DNA of 26,940 nucleotides from an uncultured Pseudomonadota bacterium (GTDB lineage Bacteria; Pseudomonadota; Alphaproteobacteria; CACZRW01). Both the position numbers and the translations under genes were made by a program. Every line of letters starts with the position of its first letter. Position 1 is the stretch's first letter. The notes below the pieces were generated by a model that was not told the origin of the DNA, did no database searches, and was given only the letters and a program-made list of their open reading frames with translations. This document shows positions 17,183 through 24,966 of the stretch, one piece after another. The DNA lies in the NCBI GenBank assembly GCA_902783675.1, contig CACZRW010000171.1, positions 1 through 26,940 of the forward strand. The letters run 5' to 3'.

Positions 17183-18168
17183 TATAATAACAGTCCGCCT
17201 ATAAGCTCTTCAGATGCATTTTGCATGGATCTGTAATCAACAAGTCCTAAAGAGCAGGAACTGATAAAAGTGATTTTTTCCTGTTTTACGGCCGGCATAA
17301 TCAATACGCCTTTACTGTCATAAAATTTCATCAAGTCTTCACCAAACGAATCTACCTTTTCTTCATCATCTAAAAGAGATGTAATTATATAAGTCATATT
17401 GATGAAATGAGGTTTTTCGGTTTCATTGTGAAGGTTATACTTGTTTCTAATATCTAAATCGAAGACCAGCTGTTCTTCTTCGCTAAATCCCTGAAAATCA
17501 ACCACAACAAAGTATGTCCCCTCATGTTCTTGCATAAAATAGTTGATACCATCCGTATTATTTAAATAGTTTTTCCCGACGTATGAGACACCATATCTGT
17601 TTAAGCACTCAAAACGTCCACATGAACATTTATCAATCTCCTTAAATAGCTTTACAGCTTTACCTTTGCCAAATAGGATATCCGGATTTATCTTCTTCAT
17701 TTCGCCACTATAATTCATATGAATATATGTTAAGGCGTTTTCAAGGCTACAAGCATCAACTTTAATACCAAGAAAAACGCAAATATTCTTCATTAGAGAA
17801 TTTTCAAATTCCGCAATTAACTGTCTTATTTCATAATAGTTTTTTCCTTCAAACGAAACCGTCATAAACATATATGCGCTGACCTTTCCGTTTTTATTTT
17901 TTGTGCAAATGCTAAAACGAATTCTATTATTGTACCGATCTGTAAGAGCTTTTATAAATGCAACTCTTTTATTTCCCAATGATGCAGGATGAAACATGTA
18001 GATTTTTTTATATATATTATTTCCACAGAAATAAACATGTTCGTCCTTTTGAACAGCCAGAACGTCTAATTCTTTCTGCATTTCTTTCGTTACAAATGTC
18101 AAAGAATTGTTGATTTCTTTAATCTTCTTAGCTATTTCCTTTTGCTTTTTGCGTTCTTCTCTATTCAT
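17182..18168 (-). CDS. Conserved-position unknown with VirB4-N-like tail
   Basis: This gene encodes 328 residues, soluble by appearance. It begins with a basic Lys-rich helix (about 1-40). The middle contains a Cys-rich patch (CSCGRFEC). The last 100 residues (the stretch from VVVDFQGFSEEEQLVF to CSLGLVDYRSMQNASEEL) remind me of the end of the VirB4 N-terminal domain, where a strand, a small-domain helix and a PLG-type motif precede the ATPase. The gene lies between VirB11 and VirB4, 12 bases after the VirB11 stop. It could be a VirB4 partner or a detached paralogue of the VirB4 N-domain. This is a by-eye similarity and the family is unassigned. Confidence 0.82.
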   Translation of the reverse strand: MNREERKKQKEIAKKIKEINNSLTFVTKEMQKELDVLAVQKDEHVYFCGNNIYKKIYMFHPASLGNKRVAFIKALTDRYNNRIRFSICTKNKNGKVSAYMFMTVSFEGKNYYEIRQLIAEFENSLMKNICVFLGIKVDACSLENALTYIHMNYSGEMKKINPDILFGKGKAVKLFKEIDKCSCGRFECLNRYGVSYVGKNYLNNTDGINYFMQEHEGTYFVVVDFQGFSEEEQLVFDLDIRNKYNLHNETEKPHFINMTYIITSLLDDEEKVDSFGEDLMKFYDSKGVLIMPAVKQEKITFISSCSLGLVDYRSMQNASEELIGGLLL

Positions 18169-18180
18169 GAATATCCCTTC

Positions 18181-19452
18181 CTAAACACTTAAATGTTTTA
18201 CCTTGTTATAAACTTTTCTATACTTTAGCTGCAGACGCTCCGCATCCCATCCATCTATTTCTAATATTTCATCGATGCTAAAATTACTCATATGAATTAA
18301 GGTAAATGGTGTTGCAGTGAGCATTTCCTCTAATGTTTCCATAGAATAATCGGAGATATATCTGGCGCATTGTGCCAATCTACGAACGGAACCCGCTGCA
18401 TTATTAGAATGAATGGTTCCAAAGAATCGTGCACCGGTACTCATAGCCGTTGTAAAGCAATATAACGCCTCACCGCCCTTAATCTCACCGATAATAAAGT
18501 TATCAATGTCCTGCAAGAGTCCCAAACGCAGCTCGTCTTCCAATGAAAAGAAAATATCTCCACCTGGCCGCCTGATTTCCATGGTATGCTCAAATTGAAT
18601 CTGTGGATGAAATTCTGAATAAAGCTCATCAGACTCTTGCGATACAAGAATCGACTCATTGTATGGGATAATGTCAATCATATTATTAAGTAGAGTACTC
18701 TTGCCGGATCCACCACGACCGCTTATCAAAAAGCCATATCCACTGGCAACACGGTCCTTGATATAATCGATCATATCCGCATCCAGCATGCCAGCATTAA
18801 TAAGGTAATCCCAGGAATATTTCCTTTTAGGGATTTTTCTGATATGAATATTGTGGCTTTCTGTAGATACGATATGCTGAAGCTGAATATCAATTCTTAA
18901 ATAGAAATTGTCCACTCCTTTACGGTCCGTACAGTGCTGCAAAGAATTCTCTTCAGAAAAACTCAATCTTTGTATTCTTAAAATTCTTTCAAACCATCTG
19001 TTATAATCATCCTCGCTGGCAAAAGATAAATTTGTCATATATCGCTTGCCATTTGCCTTACACGAGATCTGATTCCACTTGTATACCTTTATATCAGACA
19101 CATCCGGAGCTTTAAGTAGCGGAGTCAAAACGTAATATCCAAATACGCATTCATTAAACAGCTCCAGTATCATTGCTTTGGCAGCTTCATTTCCTCTAAA
19201 TGATGCATTAAGAAATTCTTTTGCTTTTTTCATAAGCATAAAGAAATCCTGTTCGGTTCCCTGGATACATTTAACGATGTTAGCTGTGTTTAGATCTACA
19301 ATATTTGCCCTTAAATTTATGAAGTCATTTTTTATCTGAGGATATTCATATAAAGAGGAAACCTCATATATTTCCGGTTGTAGATATATTTGATCATAAT
19401 CGGAATATTGTTCCGGTCTGGTAAAATTCCTTTCATAGTTAAGTTCACTCAT
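18181..19452 (-). CDS. VirB11/CpaF-like secretion ATPase
   Basis: This gene encodes 423 residues. It has an N-terminal domain of about 200 residues with a CpaF-like pattern, Walker A GRGGSGKS (245-252), an acidic Walker B-like NFIIGEIKGGEA (318-329), and the His box GTIHSNNAAGSVRRLA (345-360). These are the marks of type II/IV secretion ATPases of the VirB11/TadA group, which form hexamers at the membrane. Many Gram-positive conjugation systems lack a VirB11, so its presence next to relaxase and VirB4 is notable. The ATG at 19452 overlaps the relaxase TGA in an ATGA, so relaxase and ATPase are translationally coupled. Confidence 0.93.
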   Translation of the reverse strand: MSELNYERNFTRPEQYSDYDQIYLQPEIYEVSSLYEYPQIKNDFINLRANIVDLNTANIVKCIQGTEQDFFMLMKKAKEFLNASFRGNEAAKAMILELFNECVFGYYVLTPLLKAPDVSDIKVYKWNQISCKANGKRYMTNLSFASEDDYNRWFERILRIQRLSFSEENSLQHCTDRKGVDNFYLRIDIQLQHIVSTESHNIHIRKIPKRKYSWDYLINAGMLDADMIDYIKDRVASGYGFLISGRGGSGKSTLLNNMIDIIPYNESILVSQESDELYSEFHPQIQFEHTMEIRRPGGDIFFSLEDELRLGLLQDIDNFIIGEIKGGEALYCFTTAMSTGARFFGTIHSNNAAGSVRRLAQCARYISDYSMETLEEMLTATPFTLIHMSNFSIDEILEIDGWDAERLQLKYRKVYNKVKHLSV

Positions 19453-21662
19453 ACTCTTATATTCTTCTTCTTCTCCTTATCTTGCTGATCACTGTATTCC
19501 CTAGCCTCATCAACCGAATCAAATTCTTTAACTTCATCATGAAAGTTGTATTTGTCCATGATTTTAGATAGTGTTTTAAAACCATCCGTATTCTTTTCTT
19601 TGACTAGTGGAATATAAAACACCTCTTCTGTAATCCTTTTATTGTTAAAAACAATGATTTTAAGCATGTCGTTTTCTGCGGAAGATAATGCTATATACGA
19701 TGGATTAACTTTACTTACAACAACACTAAAGGGTTTATCCTCTGTTACATGATTTATGGCCTGGGCAAACGTATACTTTTTTTCTATAGATGAGTCCATT
19801 TCTTCAAATCTAACCTTAGAATCATTTGATTTAGATCCCTCTTTCACATCAGAAGTATTGCAATATTCACTTGCTTTCTTTAGATTATTAAATTTTTTGC
19901 AATCCATTAGATTGTATTGTTTTTGCAGCTTATCCAGACCTTCTTTAAATTTCTTGTCTCCATTTTCATTTGTCAACTCATGGATTGTATTGCCGTATTT
20001 GTCCATGACCGTTAAACTGTAAGATTCTATTACGTGCCCATAACTATCCATAGCTGGACTCTTTACGACTCGAATGACAACATCTGAATGACACGATGCT
20101 ATGTAAAAAGAATCCACTTCTGCAATTCCGCTCTTTGTGCTTTCCTTGTCAGAATAATATCCAAACAGATCCATAAAGTTGTTTTCCTTATCAGAAACAA
20201 CAGAAATACCTCTTTGAAGCGCATATTTCTTTAATTCACGATACTCTGCAGATATTTCATTAATTTGTGCATCGGCATATTCAAAGCGTTCATCACATTC
20301 CTGTAAAAAAGTGGCCACTTCAAATACTTCTTTGTTGTATGTATTCTTTAATCGTCTGGTTAAAAGCCTATATTGCTCGAATTCCGCTCGATACTCTGTG
20401 TATCTTTTATGCTCATACAAAAAAGCTCGCTTTTCCAGACTCTTCATCTCCGAATAGATATCGAGTATAGGTTTATATTTTGTTCGGCTAAATTTTATAA
20501 GCTTCTTTTCGTTGGCTGCATTTTTCTTTGCACTTATCATGTTTTCTAAAGCATTTTCAATTGTTCCATCTTTAGAATAAAATCCAATATAAGAACGAAT
20601 ACGCTCTTCTGAATTGATTTCGTCGGCAATAAGATTTAATTGCCAATTCATTTTCTTGTTTTCACGCCACGGATTCTTTCCAAGACGCAATTGATGTAAC
20701 ACTTCTTTTTTTTGTGACTCACTCATCTCCTTGTATTTAGGCATTTTAAAAATGGTAGGTGTAAAAACATCGTCCGGCCGAGTAAGAACGTTATCCAATC
20801 TCTTTTGCTGTAAGACCATCTTCTCTTTTTTTGTAGCTATACGCTCTACTATTGCATCTCTGGTATAGTTGCTCCCAAGGTTATGAGTGCGAACAGCTTT
20901 AGCCATCCCAGGAAGTTTTAAGGATATATATTTACCGGTACGTACCGTTATATCGTTTTCCTTCAGAATTTCGGAAAATGATTCAAAAGAATCTGCAGCT
21001 TCAATCGCAAGATCTATCTGTGTTCTTAGAAGCATCTTGATTTGCGGAAAGCTCAATGTATCACTTTCAGAATTTTTCCATTTCTCGTTTGGAGCAAACC
21101 CAAAAACATTTGCATATTTATTAACGCATGGATCAAGCACATTTTTTATAAAGCCTTTGGGCTGATGAATCTTTCTTCCCTTTAAATCAACAGAATTTAA
21201 TATAATATGTACATGGAGATTATCTGTATTAGTATGAACAGCATATACGGCCTGATTGTCCGGGAAGAACTCTTTTACAACCGAATCTGCAAGCTGTAAT
21301 AATTTAGAGGCATTTTCGATAATTGATTCTTCTTCCGGCAAAGATATAACCATATGGAGAGCGGACCTTCCATCAAGCTTTCCGAAAGTTTGCTTAACTT
21401 CCATCATTTCCAGAGCGGCTTCACGTGGTTCGTAGGACATAATATTGTGTCCACTAACAAAAGCTCGTTCATATGTTTTTAAATCATTTTCGATGTATTT
21501 ACATTCCCTGGAAAGCTGATTAAAAGGATCCAAGTCAAATGTGCCCTTTGTCTTCTCCTTGTTAAAAATATATTCGATAGATTGTGACACTTGCGTGCCA
21601 CAAGCTTTTTTTTCTGTTTCTCCTTTAATATTCCATACCGAACAAATAATTCCGTTACTCAT
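19449..21662 (-). CDS. VirD2/MobA-type relaxase (MOBP-like)
   Basis: This gene encodes a 737-residue relaxase, which nicks oriT, stays attached to the 5' end and is carried into the recipient. The catalytic Tyr is probably Tyr31 (SIEYIFNKEK). The metal-binding histidines lie in HTNTDNLHVHIILNSV (His143, His150, His152). Between them is the family core with SGHNI and LHMVISLPEE. Residues 300-480 are helical and charged. The C-terminal part holds two similar modules (about 517-605 and 653-728), each with a YIA strand followed by KYN and a short helix ending EYC/EYS, which looks like a tandem duplication. AAAGGGA precedes the ATG, and palindrome copy 2 lies 12 bases ahead of it. Confidence 0.95.
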   Translation of the reverse strand: MSNGIICSVWNIKGETEKKACGTQVSQSIEYIFNKEKTKGTFDLDPFNQLSRECKYIENDLKTYERAFVSGHNIMSYEPREAALEMMEVKQTFGKLDGRSALHMVISLPEEESIIENASKLLQLADSVVKEFFPDNQAVYAVHTNTDNLHVHIILNSVDLKGRKIHQPKGFIKNVLDPCVNKYANVFGFAPNEKWKNSESDTLSFPQIKMLLRTQIDLAIEAADSFESFSEILKENDITVRTGKYISLKLPGMAKAVRTHNLGSNYTRDAIVERIATKKEKMVLQQKRLDNVLTRPDDVFTPTIFKMPKYKEMSESQKKEVLHQLRLGKNPWRENKKMNWQLNLIADEINSEERIRSYIGFYSKDGTIENALENMISAKKNAANEKKLIKFSRTKYKPILDIYSEMKSLEKRAFLYEHKRYTEYRAEFEQYRLLTRRLKNTYNKEVFEVATFLQECDERFEYADAQINEISAEYRELKKYALQRGISVVSDKENNFMDLFGYYSDKESTKSGIAEVDSFYIASCHSDVVIRVVKSPAMDSYGHVIESYSLTVMDKYGNTIHELTNENGDKKFKEGLDKLQKQYNLMDCKKFNNLKKASEYCNTSDVKEGSKSNDSKVRFEEMDSSIEKKYTFAQAINHVTEDKPFSVVVSKVNPSYIALSSAENDMLKIIVFNNKRITEEVFYIPLVKEKNTDGFKTLSKIMDKYNFHDEVKEFDSVDEAREYSDQQDKEKKKNIRV

Positions 21663-21674
21663 ATTTCCCTTTCT

Positions 21675-21698
21675 CTTTCTGCCAACTCGGCAGAAAGT
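21675..21698 (-). repeat. Palindromic repeat, copy 2
   Basis: Both arms are complete apart from one mismatch (TCGG for TTGG). It lies between the stop of the RHH gene and the relaxase start, ending 12 bases ahead of the relaxase ATG. Confidence 0.93.
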
Positions 21699-21702
21699 AA
21701 GG

Positions 21703-21990
21703 CTACGTTTTTTTTGATCTAACGAGATCTGTTATTTTCTTTATGCTTTCAGCAATAAACACTCTATGTTCGTATTCAAAACTTTCCGAAATCAAAATTT
21801 CCTTCATCAAAACATTAAGCTCAGACAAAGCCTCAACCAGCATCTTGTCACGCAGCGAAACAGGAAGACTCTCTAAATAAGAATTATATAAAAGCATAAA
21901 CATATTCGACCTAGTCATTCCATTGTCAGCGCAAGTCTTATCATATTTATCAAGATAATCATCGCTCAATGTCACATACATCCTCGCCAT
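21703..21990 (-). CDS. Ribbon-helix-helix relaxosome accessory protein (MobC-like)
   Basis: This gene encodes 95 residues. The start (ARMYVTLSDDYLDKYDKTC, then NGMTRSNMFMLLYN) fits a ribbon-helix-helix fold: one beta strand that reads DNA, then two helices with the small-residue turn between them. The rest is a helical tail. Proteins of this kind bind oriT and help the relaxase load (MobC, TraJ-type, PcfF). Its place one gene ahead of the relaxase supports that role. It could equally serve as an autoregulator of the operon. The ribosome site is weak (GGTG). Palindrome copies lie on both sides. Confidence 0.85.
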   Translation of the reverse strand: MARMYVTLSDDYLDKYDKTCADNGMTRSNMFMLLYNSYLESLPVSLRDKMLVEALSELNVLMKEILISESFEYEHRVFIAESIKKITDLVRSKKT

Positions 21991-22003
21991 ATATACACCA
22001 TCT

Positions 22004-22028
22004 ACTTTCTGCCAACTTGGCAGAAAGT
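22004..22028 (-). repeat. Palindromic repeat, copy 3
   Basis: This copy is perfect: the 12-base arm ACTTTCTGCCAA, a central C, and the exact reverse complement. It lies 13 bases ahead of the ATG of the RHH gene. Confidence 0.97.
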
Positions 22029-22088
22029 TTCCTCACATAACATTTCAAGGCAAACCGCCATTTTTTCTTAACTGTTTTCCTTTTCATT

Positions 22089-22112
22089 CTTTCTGCCAAG
22101 TTGGCAGAAAGT
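22089..22112 (-). repeat. Palindromic repeat, copy 4
   Basis: The arms match over 11 or more bases and the central base is G. The last base is shared with the TAA stop of the 22112-23278 gene, as in copies 1 and 13. Confidence 0.97.
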
Positions 22113-23278
22113 TAAATCATTGAATCATCGAACTCAACAAATGTTGGTATTTCTACATCTGTGATATCATTTTCACTTTCTGCCAAATTGGCAGAAAGTG
22201 TTTCTGGCATGTCAGTATTAGAAGAATTAACATCTTGATTGTCGCTCGATGTACTTTCTGCCAACTTGGCGGAAAGTACATCGTCGGCAGATTTATCAAG
22301 AAAATCACAAACCGCATTAATCTTGTTGATGATGTTTTCAAGAATTGAAATAGGCACAACTTGATATTTTTCTGTTACACCATCAATGTCTGCCGTTATG
22401 TACCATTTACCCATAACCAGTTCTTCAGCAAGTTCCTGCTTCAAGTTATACTCAGTGCCTTTATGGATCTCGGAAACATAGTTTTCAATCACGGTTCGAT
22501 TGAATTTATTGTTAGGTTGTTCCAGAAGAGAAATAATAAGTTTTGCATTAATATTAAGTTCCGATGCACCCTGAAGCGTTTTGAAGTATTCTTTATCAAG
22601 TCCCGGAGTCATAAGGAAATATTTCAGATACTTTTCCTCGTTCGAGCAATTCGAATCTATCAAATCTAAAATATCTTTTTTTCGCTTTTCGTCATACTCA
22701 GTAGATACCGCCTCTGGTTCTATAGATATGCGTTTACCTTTTTTTCTCCAGAACTTTATACATTCCAATAATGATTTTGAAGATACAGAAATGTTTTTCT
22801 TCTGGATATTCTTTTTCGATAATTCATGCTGCAAGGGAGTGAACCAACTCGGCCTATACATGCCATAAACCCCCGGCAAGGATGAAATAGATTTTTTGAA
22901 ATCTTCAATATTGAAAATATCCTCTGCAGGTTTGTCTGGATCGGCCACTATGTTAGATACGAAAATATCTTTATCGCAAAAATGTTTTATAGAATCCATT
23001 GTCGGAATTATGGATTCGGATATAATTGCATTTTTTCTTTTAAGCTCAGTAAGTTCTTTTGTAAGCTCAGCAACTTCACGCTCCAAATTCATCTTATCGG
23101 ATAATAACGAAAAATTATCTTCTTCCAGTTGCCGCTTTAGTTCATGAATATCGTCATATAATTTTTTATAAGACTGATGTTCTTCATTCTCATATTCCGA
23201 AATGTCAACCACCATTTTGTCCGGATGGTTTTCACATATTTCTTGGATAATCTCTGTAAGATCCATAAGCATCCCCAT
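22112..23278 (-). CDS. Coiled-coil mobilization-operon protein with repeat-derived tail
   Basis: This gene encodes 388 residues with no signal peptide or membrane segment. A coiled coil spans about residues 35-85. A mostly helical body of unknown fold follows (about 95-325), with a short strand part at GKWYITADIDG. The last 60 residues are Ser/Asp/Asn-rich and hold two in-frame copies of the palindromic repeat, translated as LSAKLAES (335-342) and LSANLAES (361-368). It is the first gene after the candidate oriT and the copy B promoter, and it precedes the RHH gene and the relaxase. It may therefore be an oriT-binding or regulatory protein; this is inference. Three in-frame ATGs (23278, 23272, 23266) compete and none has a strong ribosome site. 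Confidence 0.85.
   Translation of the reverse strand: MGMLMDLTEIIQEICENHPDKMVVDISEYENEEHQSYKKLYDDIHELKRQLEEDNFSLLSDKMNLEREVAELTKELTELKRKNAIISESIIPTMDSIKHFCDKDIFVSNIVADPDKPAEDIFNIEDFKKSISSLPGVYGMYRPSWFTPLQHELSKKNIQKKNISVSSKSLLECIKFWRKKGKRISIEPEAVSTEYDEKRKKDILDLIDSNCSNEEKYLKYFLMTPGLDKEYFKTLQGASELNINAKLIISLLEQPNNKFNRTVIENYVSEIHKGTEYNLKQELAEELVMGKWYITADIDGVTEKYQVVPISILENIINKINAVCDFLDKSADDVLSAKLAESTSSDNQDVNSSNTDMPETLSANLAESENDITDVEIPTFVEFDDSMI
22175..22199 (-). repeat. Palindromic repeat, copy 5 (inside a gene)
   Basis: This copy is a perfect palindrome with central A on the plus strand. It lies within the 3' part of the 22112-23278 gene and is translated as LSANLAES. Confidence 0.97.
22253..22277 (-). 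repeat. Palindromic repeat, copy 6 (inside a gene)
   Basis: This copy has one mismatch (GGCGG for GGCAG). It lies 78 bases (26 codons) from copy 5, so it keeps the same frame and is translated as LSAKLAES. Confidence 0.96.
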
Positions 23279-23295
23279 TAAATATTAATTAATGT

Positions 23296-23320
23296 ACTTT
23301 CTGCCAATTTGGCAGAAAGT
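23296..23320 (-). repeat. Palindromic repeat, copy 7
   Basis: This copy is a perfect palindrome with central T. It lies in the leader between the copy B promoter element and the ATG at 23278, 17 bases ahead of it. Confidence 0.97.
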
Positions 23321-23349
23321 TAAATGTACATACATAAATTGCATTTTAT

Positions 23350-23393
23350 AAATGATACAAAATAACCAGATTGAAATCTCGATAAAACCGTCA
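23350..23393 (-). promoter_or_regulatory. 44-base promoter/operator element, copy B
   Basis: The blocks are the same as in copy A and the spacing is identical: AAAT, G, ATACAAAATA, nine free bases, AAATCTC, G, ATAAAA, two free bases, GTCA. The likely -10 on the minus strand is TATCAT (23357-23352), with GAGATT in the -35 position. It lies 72 bases ahead of the first mobilization gene and probably drives the whole mobilization and transfer operon. Confidence 0.72.
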
Positions 23394-23446
23394 AGAAAAA
23401 AGGAAATGTTTTCTTTTTTTTCAAGTTTTAACCCAATGGGAAATAT

Positions 23447-23471
23447 ACTTTCCGCTAACTTGGCAAAAAGT
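23447..23471 (-). repeat. Palindromic repeat, copy 8 (degenerate)
   Basis: The arms carry three changes from the consensus (left TCCGCTAA, right GGCAAAAAG). It lies between the candidate oriT and the copy B promoter. Confidence 0.85.
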
Positions 23472-23523
23472 AAAAAGATTGGAAAACAGAATCTTGAAAA
23501 GACCACCTTTAAGAACAAAAATA

Positions 23524-23640
23524 CTTAACAGGATACGCAAAACTGCACCCTTGGACGCCGTGCCTGTCCCCGGGAGACTGTTTCGCAGGCCAGACCGCCA
23601 GGCGGATCTGCAGCAAGGGGATACCCCTAACACCCCTTCT
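23524..23640 (-). other. Candidate origin of transfer (oriT)
   Basis: This is a gene-free, GC-rich segment: 64 of the 100 bases at 23541-23640 are G or C, in an AT-rich region. It holds inverted repeats, AGGGG-ATA-CCCCT (23616-23628) and CCGCC-A-GGCGG (23595-23605), the latter flanked by CAGA and TCTG. The minus strand carries TATCCTGT (23535-23528), which fits the YATCCTGY nick consensus known for RP4 TraI and Ti VirD2, relatives of this relaxase. A second nick-like string, AACTGCACCCTT (plus strand, 23541-23552), recalls the IncQ-type sites. It lies upstream of the RHH and relaxase genes, as oriT sites often do. This call is inference. An 8-mer of that degeneracy is expected about three times in the window by chance. 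Confidence 0.6.
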
Positions 23641-23656
23641 TGATTTTTCCTTGGCA

Positions 23657-23685
23657 TAAAAATAGAGCTGTCTTTCGACAGCCCC
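23657..23685 (-). terminator. Rho-independent terminator after the HipA-like gene
   Basis: A stem GCTGTC/GACAGC (23667-23672 and 23677-23682) encloses a 4-base loop, and a TATTTTTA run follows on the minus strand. It ends the accessory transcription unit and isolates the candidate oriT from read-through. Confidence 0.85.
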
Positions 23686-23700
23686 AGAATCTTCTCGCCA

Positions 23701-23725
23701 ACTTTCTGCCAAGTTGGCGGAAAGT
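23701..23725 (-). repeat. Palindromic repeat, copy 9
   Basis: This copy has one mismatch (GGCGG for GGCAG) and central G. It lies 11 bases past the stop of the HipA-like gene and just ahead of the terminator. Confidence 0.96.
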
Positions 23726-23736
23726 ATGGACCAACC

Positions 23737-24906
23737 TTATTTACTTCTTTTGTGTATTGGATTCCTCAGTATTTCCATACTTAAATGATCGTTTCTTTTT
23801 ATACGACTAAAATTATCCATTAGAATATCATTTAATAATGCTATTCTTTCCTTACTAAAATTATAATGAGGATGCACTGGAACCGAGATGTTGCTCGGCA
23901 GCTTATCCTTAATATCTGAGGTTAAAATTTCAGATCCAACCTTATCAAACGATCCACCAAGTTTATGACCAAGATCGTATTTAACTAAACTTTCTCTATA
24001 GTTCTTTAGATCCTCGTCAGTCAAAGATGAAAGAAAAGAGAAATTAAAGTCAAAATACGGTGCAAAATCTAATATTTCCATAGATTCTGTATCAAATAGA
24101 TAGCCAAAATTATTTAAATGCCTATCGCAATTAAAAATAATACTATCCAAAACAATCATAGTCTTAAATTTTTTGCACATACATGTATTGTTCTTTTCAT
24201 CATAATCTTCAAAATAACGAATCAACGATGGGATTGTGTAATTCTTGTTCAAATCTACAGTTTTTCCGAAGGGGACATAGCCTATGTTTTCAGATGTAAA
24301 TAATTTGCATATAGAGCAAAGTTTTCCTTTATATTCTATAAGCCCATAATCTATCACATTATCAAAGATGCTTTTTCCAATGATTGAGGAAGAAAATTCA
24401 CAATTTGGTTCAAGGCCTACATTAGAAGCTCCGCTCAGGCCTTGTTTTAAAATATATATTTCCCCATCCTTTTTAATCCAGCATTTTGGAAAAGTGCCAT
24501 CCGTGGTAAATTCTGGTGAAGTAGTTGAAAGTTGCAGACCGAACAATCCAGTTTCAAAAGCAGTTTTACAAGCAACATCAGAGAAATCATTATAATAAAG
24601 ATTTACTTTATCCCAGGTTAAATCACTATCATATTCTCGAACCCAAAACGTATCATTTAAACCAAGTGCATGGGTGATCTGTAAAAAGCCATCTATATTG
24701 TCAATGCCCCATTCAGCGAGCCACTTTTTCATATGCTCTTTATGTTTTGCATAGTTTCGCTGCTCAACCCATGTACCCATATCAATAAAGCCAATAGGTA
24801 AAGCACCGGCAAGAAACCGTTCATCCACTATTTCTGAAACCCCAAAATGTTCTTCTGTTTCAAATTCAATGACCTTCTGGTCCTTATTCATTAAATAATA
24901 CTTCAT
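23737..24906 (-). CDS. HipA-like protein kinase
   Basis: This gene encodes 389 residues. The middle part carries HipA/CtkA-type kinase marks: TSPEFTTDGTFPKCW, then the ATP-binding Lys154 in YILKQG, the catalytic loop FNCDRHLNNFGYLFD (Asp261, His263, Asn266), and the metal-binding ILDFAPYFDF (Asp280). HipA kinases phosphorylate proteins such as glutamyl-tRNA synthetase and are usually toxins paired with a HipB antitoxin. No HTH partner is seen beside this gene, so it may act as a stand-alone kinase or be held in check by another factor. The first 130 residues are not the usual HipA N-domain. GGAAGG precedes the ATG at 24906, and a terminator follows the gene. Confidence 0.88.
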   Translation of the reverse strand: MKYYLMNKDQKVIEFETEEHFGVSEIVDERFLAGALPIGFIDMGTWVEQRNYAKHKEHMKKWLAEWGIDNIDGFLQITHALGLNDTFWVREYDSDLTWDKVNLYYNDFSDVACKTAFETGLFGLQLSTTSPEFTTDGTFPKCWIKKDGEIYILKQGLSGASNVGLEPNCEFSSSIIGKSIFDNVIDYGLIEYKGKLCSICKLFTSENIGYVPFGKTVDLNKNYTIPSLIRYFEDYDEKNNTCMCKKFKTMIVLDSIIFNCDRHLNNFGYLFDTESMEILDFAPYFDFNFSFLSSLTDEDLKNYRESLVKYDLGHKLGGSFDKVGSEILTSDIKDKLPSNISVPVHPHYNFSKERIALLNDILMDNFSRIKRNDHLSMEILRNPIHKRSK

Positions 24907-24939
24907 AGTAAATACCTTCCGTTTGTTCTCTTCAATTTT

Positions 24940-24962
24940 CTTTCTGCCAACTTGGCAGAAAG
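24940..24962 (-). repeat. Palindromic repeat, copy 10
   Basis: The 11-base arms match perfectly around a central C. It lies between the 132-residue gene and the HipA-like gene, 33 bases ahead of the latter's start. Confidence 0.96.
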
Positions 24963-24966
24963 CTCC

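Noticed and set aside
23285..23712. Three overlapping minus-strand open frames (67-78 codons) across the gene-free region
   Set aside because: They overlap each other, the terminator, the candidate oriT and the promoter. They contain residues that come from translating the palindromes, and they have no ribosome sites. They look like shadows of conserved non-coding DNA.
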